From assembly GCA_009700485.1 (NCBI GenBank), contig WLLZ01000067.1, positions 1-9,359 on the forward strand: 9,359 nucleotides of DNA, in the 5' to 3' direction. Below, piece after piece: positions 1-5,260 of the stretch. The translations under genes were made by a program, and so were the position numbers. The stretch's first letter is position 1; the number at the start of each line of letters is the position of its first letter. The notes beneath the pieces were generated by a model that saw only the letters and a list, made by a program, of their open reading frames with translations, did not search any database and was not told the origin of the DNA. The stretch is from Actinomycetota bacterium. GTDB taxonomy: Bacteria; Actinomycetota; Actinomycetes; S36-B12.

Positions 1-389
1 ACTGGGCAACCGGTCTTCATGGCGAGATCCATGACTTTGACGATTTTTTCGCCGAAAACTTCGCCGAGGGAGCCACCGAACACGGTGAAATCTTGAGCAA
101 ATACGCAGACCGGGCGGCCATCGACGGTGCCATAACCGGTGATGACGCCATCACCATATGGCCGATTATTCTCCAGCCCAAAGCTCACCGAACGGTGCTT
201 GGCCAGCCCATCAAGTTGCTGGAAGGAGCCCTCATCCAAAAGCGCCTCAATGCGCTCCATCGCGGTCATCTTGCCCCGGGCGTGCTGTTTTTCGACGGCT
301 GAACCGCTCCGATCGATGGCTTCAGCTCGGCGATCAAGCAGGATCTTGGCTTTGCCAGCGGTGGTGTGCGGGTCGGGTGCTGCAGTCAT
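1..389 (-). CDS. pccB: Propionyl-/acyl-CoA carboxylase beta subunit (carboxyltransferase), N-terminal part, cut by window edge
   Basis: Reading leftwards from the ATG at 389-387, 129 codons of an open frame run off the window. The protein matches the N-terminus of biotin-dependent acyl-CoA carboxylase beta chains (PccB/AccD5 type). It has a charged helical start, the RGKMTAMERIEALLDEGSF stretch (residues 38-56), and the conserved DGVITGYGTVDGRP and QDFTVFGGSLGE segments (about 79-110) of the carboxyltransferase fold. The family transfers the carboxyl group from biotin on a separate alpha subunit to propionyl- or acetyl-CoA, giving methylmalonyl- or malonyl-CoA. The start is fixed by a perfect AGGAGG six bases upstream. 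The divergent neighbour is biotin ligase, which fits a biotin-dependent enzyme and is a known actinobacterial arrangement. About three quarters of the gene lies outside, so substrate (propionyl versus acetyl or long acyl) cannot be decided here. Confidence 0.93.
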   Translation of the reverse strand, partial: MTAAPDPHTTAGKAKILLDRRAEAIDRSGSAVEKQHARGKMTAMERIEALLDEGSFQQLDGLAKHRSVSFGLENNRPYGDGVITGYGTVDGRPVCVFAQDFTVFGGSLGEVFGEKIVKVMDLAMKTGCP

Positions 390-395
390 TGGCTT

Positions 396-401
396 CCTCC
401 T
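396..401 (-). promoter_or_regulatory. Ribosome binding site of the carboxylase beta subunit gene
   Basis: On the minus strand this reads AGGAGG, a full anti-16S match, with six bases before the ATG at 389. It is the strongest Shine-Dalgarno sequence noticed in the window; most other starts here have weak or no such site. If the predicted -10 box at 413-408 is right, transcription would begin at about position 401, so the mRNA would start with the first base of this site. Confidence 0.75.
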
Positions 402-406
402 CGTCG

Positions 407-413
407 TACCTTA
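407..413. promoter_or_regulatory. Putative bidirectional -10 element between the carboxylase gene and birA
   Basis: The heptamer TACCTTA contains TACCTT on the plus strand (407-412) and TAAGGT on the minus strand (413-408). Both fit the actinobacterial -10 consensus TANNNT. Standard spacing puts the rightward start at about 419-420, on or beside an in-frame GTG of birA, and the leftward start at about 401, just ahead of the AGGAGG of the carboxylase gene. No convincing -35 box was seen on either side. The match is read directly from the sequence; promoter function is inferred. Confidence 0.45.
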
Positions 414-425
414 GCCATTGTGAAT

Positions 426-1268
426 ATGGGTCGGTCGGAGGCAAGGTGGTCGCGCGAGCCGCTAGAGGCCGTATCGGTCAGGCGGTGGCTCGCTCACTAT
501 TCGCCCGCACCCGGGGCGCAGCCATGGCCGGAGCCACGGCTACTAGCCACCACCGGCTCAACTAACACCGAGTTAGCTGCGGCGTTGGCCTGGGGGCCGG
601 TACCAGAGGGCACCTGTGTGGTGTCCGAGCATCAGTCCGCGGGCAAGGGCCGTCAAGGGCGGGTGTGGGAGAGCCCAGCCGGTGCCGGGTTGTGGTTATC
701 GGTCGTGATCGACATTGCCGCGGTGGCTCCGGTGCATCGTGGCCTGTTGCCGCTGGCCGCCGGCCTGGCGGTAGCCGACGCGCTGAGCGAGGTCACCGGG
801 CTCGAAGTGATGCTGAAGTGGCCCAATGACATCGTTATTGACGGGCCGGCACGCGATGGTTCAGCCGGGCCACGCAAACTCGGTGGCCTACTTGTCGAAG
901 CCGCTGAGCGGGCGGTTGTTGGCTGTGGCATCAATGTCAGCGGTGCGGTAACTGAGCTTCCAACCCCCCAAGCTACCTCGTTATTCCTCGAAGGTGCCCC
1001 GCCGGTAGACCGGGCCCGGTTACTAGCCGCCGGACTGAGCCACTTGCGCCACCGGGTCGCTCAATGGCGTACGAATTCTGGCTTAATCGAGGACTATCGG
1101 GAGCGGTGTTTGAGCCTAGGCCGCTCGGTTCAGGTCCTACTTCCAGGCGGTGAGGTATTGGTCGGCGTGGCGACCGCAATTAGCCCTGACGGCCAATTAG
1201 TGGTCACCGACTCGCAGGGAAATAGCCGGTCTGTTGCCGCCGGCGATGTAATCCATGCAACGATCTAG
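426..1268 (+). CDS. birA: Biotin--[acetyl-CoA-carboxylase] ligase (biotin protein ligase)
   Basis: This enzyme activates biotin with ATP and attaches it to the lysine of biotin carboxyl carrier domains in the cytoplasm. With the ATG at 426 it has 280 residues. It shows GSTN (44-47), the biotinyl-AMP loop as GKGRQGR (73-79; GRGRRGR in E. coli), KWPND (131-135), KLGGLLVE (151-158) and GCGINV (166-171), followed by the small C-terminal SH3-like domain. There is no N-terminal helix-turn-helix, so it is a monofunctional ligase, not the E. coli-type repressor. No Shine-Dalgarno is visible. A GTG at 420 in the same frame, seven bases after a -10 match, is an equally possible leaderless start; the longer frame back to GTG 366 would run into the divergent carboxylase gene and is unlikely. 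The divergent carboxylase provides a likely target complex. Confidence 0.93.
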   Translation: MGRSEARWSREPLEAVSVRRWLAHYSPAPGAQPWPEPRLLATTGSTNTELAAALAWGPVPEGTCVVSEHQSAGKGRQGRVWESPAGAGLWLSVVIDIAAVAPVHRGLLPLAAGLAVADALSEVTGLEVMLKWPNDIVIDGPARDGSAGPRKLGGLLVEAAERAVVGCGINVSGAVTELPTPQATSLFLEGAPPVDRARLLAAGLSHLRHRVAQWRTNSGLIEDYRERCLSLGRSVQVLLPGGEVLVGVATAISPDGQLVVTDSQGNSRSVAAGDVIHATI

Positions 1269-1270
1269 CC

Positions 1271-1810
1271 ATGGCCTACCCAAAGAAACTGCTCTCGCCC
1301 GGTGAATCAATCAAGTTTGAAATGCGTCCCCATTGGCGGGCAATCATTTTCCCGATAATCATCCTTATCGCCTTGGTGTTTTTTGGCGCCTGGCTTTTCT
1401 TCCTAACCGATAGTTCCATCCTGCGGTGGATCGTTGGGCTAGGCGGCATCGCTGTCTTGCTGTTCGGGGTGCTGATCCCATTTTTGCGCTGGATAACAAC
1501 TCAGTATGTTTTCACCGACCGCCGCATCATCGTGCGACAAGGCCTGTTGACGAAGGAAGGGCGTGATGTACCGCTCGCCAAAGTCAATAGTGTCTCCTTT
1601 GAGAAGAGCGTGCTCGGGCGGATATTTAACTTCGGGGTCCTGCAGATTGAGTCGGCAAATGTTGACGGCACATTGAGCATCAAAGACGTACCTGATGTTG
1701 AAGAAATCCAACGCGATATCTACCGGCTGCAAGAAGAAGATGATGTGCGTCGGCGCGGTGGCTCCCATGGCAATGGCACCAGCCCGGTGCTGCCGACCGA
1801 TGGCACCTGA
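1271..1810 (+). CDS. Two-TM membrane protein with bacterial PH domain (YdbS/DUF304-like)
   Basis: This 179-residue protein starts two bases after the birA stop and is probably co-transcribed and translationally coupled with it, since no Shine-Dalgarno is seen. Residues 1-23 are cytoplasmic-looking with an RPHW motif just before the first hydrophobic segment (24-45). A second segment spans about 51-72. Residues 76 to about 155 form a bPH_2 (DUF304) domain, recognisable from YVFTDRRIIVRQGLL, the KVNSVSFEKS strand, and the GRIFNFGVLQIES region. The tail (from about 158) is charged, then Gly/Ser/Pro-rich and probably disordered. Members of this family are widespread in actinobacteria next to birA and purK, including the Rv3278c-type protein of M. 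tuberculosis (from memory), but their molecular role is not established. The domain faces the cytoplasm if the positive-inside rule holds. Confidence 0.85.
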   Translation: MAYPKKLLSPGESIKFEMRPHWRAIIFPIIILIALVFFGAWLFFLTDSSILRWIVGLGGIAVLLFGVLIPFLRWITTQYVFTDRRIIVRQGLLTKEGRDVPLAKVNSVSFEKSVLGRIFNFGVLQIESANVDGTLSIKDVPDVEEIQRDIYRLQEEDDVRRRGGSHGNGTSPVLPTDGT

Positions 1811-1832
1811 AGCCAACATATTTGTTCGCTTG

Positions 1833-1838
1833 TAGCCT
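1833..1838 (+). promoter_or_regulatory. Putative -10 box for a leaderless purK transcript
   Basis: TAGCCT matches TANNNT and ends exactly six bases before the GTG start codon of purK, so the predicted first base of the mRNA is the G of that GTG. There is no Shine-Dalgarno in the 34 bp gap between the PH-domain gene and purK, which agrees with a leaderless message. No clear -35 box is present. Promoter function is inferred. Confidence 0.45.
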
Positions 1839-1844
1839 GAGCCA

Positions 1845-2990
1845 GTGAGCGCACCCGTTGTCGGAATGATCGGCGGGGGTCAGCTTGCTCGAATGAGCGC
1901 CGAGGCGGCAACCGCACTTGGTATTGGCTTTCGGGTTTTAGCCCAATCGCCCTCTGATCCAGCGGCGCAAGTGGTTCGCGATGTTCATATCGGTTCGCAT
2001 GACGATATCGAGGCTTTGCTCGCGTTTGCGGAGGGCTGCGAGGTCGTCACTTTTGATCATGAACACGTGCCACCGGCGTTTCTAGAACAACTCGAGGCAC
2101 GTGGCGTTGGGGTGCGGCCGGGGCCTGCCGCGCTGTTTCACGCTCAAGACAAAATTTATATGCGCCAATCACTAAACAACATCGGGGTGCCGTGCCCGCG
2201 CTGGCGGGTTGTTTCGGCTCTTGATCAGGTAATCGAATTCGTGGCCCAGGTTAGTTGGCCGGTGGTACTAAAGACCTCACGCGGTGGCTATGACGGCCGC
2301 GGAGTCTGGGTCATCAAGTCGGCCGAGCAGGCCGCAGAGGTGCTGGCGATCCCGCTCGCCGCCGGTGCTCAGTGGTTGGCCGAGGAGCACATTGATTTCG
2401 TCCAGGAGCTTGCTGCGCAAGTTGCTAGGTCGCCGCATGGGCAAGCGGTCGCATATCCCATCGCGCGTACAACACAGATAAATGGCATCTGCGCGGAAGT
2501 GGTGGTGCCGTGTCCGGGCTTGTCGGCCGAGCGCGCTGTACAGGCCCAGGAGATTGCGCTGCGAATTGCCCGCGACCTAAATGTCACCGGCATGTTGACC
2601 GTCGAGTTGTTCGACACGGGCGAGGAGATTTACGTAAATGAACTCGCTATGCGCCCACATAATTCCGGGCACTGGTCAATTGATGGCGCGGTCACCAGCC
2701 AGTTTGAAAATCACCTACGCGCGGTGCTTGATCTACCGTTGGGCGACCCGCGGGCGGTAGCGCCGTGGGCGGTTATGGTAAATATTCTCGGCGGTGACGC
2801 CGGCGATCTATATTCGGCATATCGACATGTACTCGCGCGCGACCCAAGTCTCAAAGTACACCTTTATGGCAAGGAGGTACGAGCGGGCCGCAAGTTGGGA
2901 CATGTCACGGTAATTGGCGATAATTACGAGCAGCTCTTAGCACGGGGCCGGCACGCGGCTGACTATTTCGCGGGAGTAATCGATGAGTGA
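1845..2990 (+). CDS. purK: N5-carboxyaminoimidazole ribonucleotide synthetase, ATP-grasp
   Basis: PurK uses ATP and bicarbonate to convert AIR to N5-CAIR in purine synthesis. The 381-residue product has the full family layout: GGGQLARM nucleotide-binding start (10-17), the DHEHV segment at about residue 70, the ATP-grasp KTSRGGYDGRG loop (143-153), a VDFVQELAAQVAR strand, and the signature NELAMRPHNSGHWSID from residue 265, followed by SQFENHLRAVLDLPLG. Length is normal (about 360-390). The start is GTG at 1845; an in-frame stop lies shortly upstream and no Shine-Dalgarno is present, so a leaderless mRNA is likely. The last eight bases overlap purE, coupling the two enzymes of consecutive steps. 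Nothing in the sequence suggests damage. Confidence 0.96.
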   Translation: MSAPVVGMIGGGQLARMSAEAATALGIGFRVLAQSPSDPAAQVVRDVHIGSHDDIEALLAFAEGCEVVTFDHEHVPPAFLEQLEARGVGVRPGPAALFHAQDKIYMRQSLNNIGVPCPRWRVVSALDQVIEFVAQVSWPVVLKTSRGGYDGRGVWVIKSAEQAAEVLAIPLAAGAQWLAEEHIDFVQELAAQVARSPHGQAVAYPIARTTQINGICAEVVVPCPGLSAERAVQAQEIALRIARDLNVTGMLTVELFDTGEEIYVNELAMRPHNSGHWSIDGAVTSQFENHLRAVLDLPLGDPRAVAPWAVMVNILGGDAGDLYSAYRHVLARDPSLKVHLYGKEVRAGRKLGHVTVIGDNYEQLLARGRHAADYFAGVIDE

Positions 2991-3498
2991 ACAAATGCCG
3001 AACTCAGAATGCGTGGTTGGTATCTGCATGGGCAGTGACTCCGACTGGCCAACCATGCAGGCTGCCGCTGCCGCACTTGATGAATTCGGTATCGGCCACG
3101 AGGTGCGCGTAGTTTCGGCACATCGCATGCCCCTCGAAATGTTTGACTACGGCACCACCGCGGTTGACCGCGGCTTACGAATCATCATTGCTGGTGCCGG
3201 GGGTGCAGCGCACCTGCCCGGGATGCTCGCATCACTTACCCCGCTGCCCGTGATTGGTGTCCCAATATCGACGGCAGCACTCGAGGGCATGGATTCGCTC
3301 CTGTCGATTGTGCAGATGCCTGCCGGGGTACCGGTTGCAACAGTTGCCATCGGAAATGCTCGAAATGCGGGGCTCCTCGCAGTGCGCATGCTTGCGATAG
3401 AAAACGTAGATCTCAGAAATGCAATGGTGAAATTCCAGGCTGACTTAAATGCTCAGGCCAAAGCGAAAGGTGAAAGCCTGCTGCCCCCGGCTACTTAA
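2983..3498 (+). CDS. purE: N5-carboxyaminoimidazole ribonucleotide mutase (class I PurE)
   Basis: PurE moves the carboxyl group of N5-CAIR to carbon 4, giving CAIR; it acts as a cytoplasmic octamer and takes the unstable product of PurK. The 171-residue protein has the catalytic GSDSDWPTM loop near residues 17-25, SAHRMP with the active-site histidine (about 46-51), and AGAGGAAHLPGM (about 70-82), followed by the GVPI and QMPAGVPVATVAIG segments. The PurK partner upstream and the GSDSDW motif mark it as class I (bacterial mutase) and not the class II AIR carboxylase. ATG 2983 lies inside the end of purK; ATG 2995 is a possible alternative four codons in. The stop codon region overlaps the end of the convergent gene by eight bases. 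Confidence 0.96.
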   Translation: MSEQMPNSECVVGICMGSDSDWPTMQAAAAALDEFGIGHEVRVVSAHRMPLEMFDYGTTAVDRGLRIIIAGAGGAAHLPGMLASLTPLPVIGVPISTAALEGMDSLLSIVQMPAGVPVATVAIGNARNAGLLAVRMLAIENVDLRNAMVKFQADLNAQAKAKGESLLPPAT

Positions 3499-3916
3499 TA
3501 TGCCTGTGCCATTCAATTGCGGGGCACTTATCCATGATCATTGTCATGCCCGCATTGATAACTCGCTGCGCGGCGGCTTCGTCAATTACATCAAGTTGAA
3601 ACCAAACGGCCCCTGCACCAGCAGCGATGGCCTCGTCAGCAAATTCACCGGCTCGATCGGAGCGCACAAAAACATCAACGACATCTGGGATGCCAACAGC
3701 GGCTACTGCGTCGGCAATGGTCGCGTAACCTTGCTCGCCGTGCACGACTTCGGCCCATGGGTAGATCGGAATTATTCTTTTACCGTGTTCCTGAAGTACC
3801 GATGCCACCCCGTAGGCGGCGCGGTCAGGGTTATTGCCGAGCCCCACAACAAACCAGAGCTGGCTTTCAAACAGTAATCGGTCAACATCTGTCCGACTCC
3901 CATAAAGGTCGGTCAT
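3491..3916 (-). CDS. CoA-binding domain protein (YccU-like, CoA_binding_2)
   Basis: From ATG 3916 this gives 141 residues, the usual size for stand-alone CoA-binding-fold proteins related to the N-terminal domain of succinyl-CoA synthetase alpha chains. Visible family traits are a Rossmann-like start with VVGLGNNPDRAAYGVA (23-38), HGKRIIPIYP (44-53), a VVDVFVR strand, the GAGAVWFQ segment at about residue 100, and a terminal MDKCPAIEW near 127-135. The family binds CoA or a related nucleotide, but the physiological function is unknown. The gene begins two bases after the stop of the UDP-glucose dehydrogenase gene, so the two are probably one transcript; no Shine-Dalgarno is seen. GTG 3919 is an alternative start one codon earlier. 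Its end overlaps purE by eight bases in convergent orientation. Confidence 0.87.
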   Translation of the reverse strand: MTDLYGSRTDVDRLLFESQLWFVVGLGNNPDRAAYGVASVLQEHGKRIIPIYPWAEVVHGEQGYATIADAVAAVGIPDVVDVFVRSDRAGEFADEAIAAGAGAVWFQLDVIDEAAAQRVINAGMTMIMDKCPAIEWHRHIK

Positions 3917-3918
3917 CA

Positions 3919-5235
3919 CTAGGCCGTCGGGCGCCCAAGGGCGCGATATGTCCAGCCGGAGGCGCGCCAAACTAATGGATCAAGGCGATTACGAGCATCG
4001 ATTAGGTGGCGCTGCCGCGGTGAAGATCCAAGGGTGGTGGGATCAAATTCGCGATACTCCGGCCATTCGGTCAGGTGCAGCACGAGTTCGGCATCGGCCA
4101 GTGCTTGGGCTAAATCCTCCACATAAGTCAGAGTCGGATAAACGCGGGCGGCATTTTCGAGCGCCTTCGGGTCGTGCACTACTACATTGCCGCCGGCGTT
4201 AAGGATCGCCGCGGCAACGGCAAGGGCTGGTGAATCTCGAACGTCATCGCTATCAGGTTTAAATGCGGCGCCAAGTACCGTGACATTTTTGCCGGCGAAG
4301 GAGCCATCAAGGGCAGCCCGCGCGAGGTTCACCGTGTGGGTGCGCTGCCTTAAGTTGATCTGGTCGACTTCGCGCAGGAAGGCTAGGGCTTCTTCGGCAC
4401 CGATTTCACCGGCCCGGGCCATGAACGCGCGAATATCTTTGGGCAGGCAACCACCGCCAAAACCTAAGCCAGCTGCAAGGAAGCGGTTACCGATACGTGG
4501 GTCGTAACCAATTGCCTCGGCGAGTTGGGTGATGTCGGCACCCGCGGCCTCACAAACCTCGGCCATCGCATTAATGAATGAGATCTTCGTGGCGAGAAAT
4601 GAATTAGCGGCAACTTTAACAAGCTCAGCGGTGGGAAAGTCGGTTACAAGGAACGGCACATCCTGCGCGATAAGTGGCGCATAAACCTCGCGGAGTAGAT
4701 CTTCGGCGCGCTGGCTGCGTACACCGACAACCAGCCGATCAGGGTGCAAGGTGTCGGCGACGGCAAAACCCTCGCGGAGAAATTCAGGGTTCCACGCGAC
4801 TTCAGCAGTTGGTGCGGTCAGTGCCAATTGCTCGGCGAGCACCGCTGCTGTACCAACTGGCACCGTGGACTTACCGACAACCAATGCGCCGGCGCGCAGG
4901 TGTGGTGTCAGGGCTTGGATGGATCCGAAAACTTGGGATAGATCGGCGGCATTAGCCCCGGACTGTTGCGGGGTGCCGACACAGATGAAGTGGATATCAG
5001 CGGTGGCAGCGGCCTCGGACATAGAGGTGGTGAAACGGAGGCGCCCGGCAGCAATATTGCGGGCCAGGACCTCGGGGAGGCCGGGCTCGTAGAACGGCAC
5101 CCGTCCACTCTGCAAAATCTCGACCTTGGCTGGGTCAATATCTACCCCGATGACCTCGTATCCCAGCTCGGCCATGCAGGCGGCGTGGGTGGCACCTAAA
5201 TAGCCGGTTCCGATGACAGAGAGTCGCAGGGTCAC
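3919..5235 (-). CDS. ugd: UDP-glucose 6-dehydrogenase
   Basis: This enzyme oxidises UDP-glucose twice with NAD+ to UDP-glucuronate, a precursor of acidic surface polysaccharides. The 438 residues cover the full family: NAD-binding GTGYLG (9-14), VPFYEPGL, the CVGTPQ segment, KSTVPVGT, NPEFLREG (149-156), the central helical dimer domain with KVAANSFLA, the catalytic loop GFGGGCLPKD with Cys263, and a C-terminal UDP-binding domain with GAAFKPDSDDVRDSP. This loop form is common in actinobacterial UDP-glucose dehydrogenases; a GDP-mannose or UDP-HexNAc dehydrogenase is less likely but cannot be fully excluded. The only usable start is GTG 5235, since a stop codon lies four codons upstream. There is no proper Shine-Dalgarno, and a -10 match six bases away suggests a leaderless mRNA. 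The divergent neighbours are glycosyltransferases. Confidence 0.93.
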   Translation of the reverse strand: MTLRLSVIGTGYLGATHAACMAELGYEVIGVDIDPAKVEILQSGRVPFYEPGLPEVLARNIAAGRLRFTTSMSEAAATADIHFICVGTPQQSGANAADLSQVFGSIQALTPHLRAGALVVGKSTVPVGTAAVLAEQLALTAPTAEVAWNPEFLREGFAVADTLHPDRLVVGVRSQRAEDLLREVYAPLIAQDVPFLVTDFPTAELVKVAANSFLATKISFINAMAEVCEAAGADITQLAEAIGYDPRIGNRFLAAGLGFGGGCLPKDIRAFMARAGEIGAEEALAFLREVDQINLRQRTHTVNLARAALDGSFAGKNVTVLGAAFKPDSDDVRDSPALAVAAAILNAGGNVVVHDPKALENAARVYPTLTYVEDLAQALADAELVLHLTEWPEYREFDPTTLGSSPRQRHLIDARNRLDPLVWRASGWTYRALGRPTA

Positions 5236-5240
5236 ACCTT

Positions 5241-5247
5241 TAGACTA
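5241..5247. promoter_or_regulatory. Putative bidirectional -10 element between ugd and the glycosyltransferase cluster
   Basis: TAGACTA gives TAGACT on the plus strand (5241-5246) and TAGTCT on the minus strand (5247-5242), each a TANNNT match. On the minus strand exactly six bases separate the box from the GTG of ugd, so the predicted first base is that G (leaderless). On the plus strand the start would be near 5253, a few bases before the GTG at 5261 of the glycosyltransferase gene. No good -35 boxes were found. The arrangement repeats that seen at 407-413. Confidence 0.45.
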
Positions 5248-5260
5248 TCGGCCCTCTAAG

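Noticed and set aside
366..425. Extended N-terminus of BirA from GTG 366
   Set aside because: It would overlap the divergent carboxylase coding region and promoter, and the extra residues (Cys/Arg/Pro-rich) do not resemble a helix-turn-helix domain.
93..565. Overlapping plus-strand open frames opposite the start of the carboxylase gene
   Set aside because: They are antisense to a clear carboxylase N-terminus with a perfect ribosome binding site, and their translations are low-complexity and Arg/Ser/Pro-rich.
3480..3530. Possible terminator hairpin between the convergent genes
   Set aside because: No stem of useful length followed by a T-run was found on either strand.
3449..3877. Plus-strand 142-codon open frame after purE
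   Set aside because: It lies antisense to the CoA-binding protein, whose frame matches a known family throughout; the plus-strand translation does not look like a real protein.
3917..3970. Longer N-terminus of the CoA-binding protein reaching into ugd
   Set aside because: The extra residues are just the end of ugd read in another frame; ATG 3916 lies just after the ugd stop and gives the normal family length.
4187..5199. Several plus-strand open frames across ugd
   Set aside because: All are antisense shadows of the dehydrogenase, which shows every family motif in one unbroken frame.
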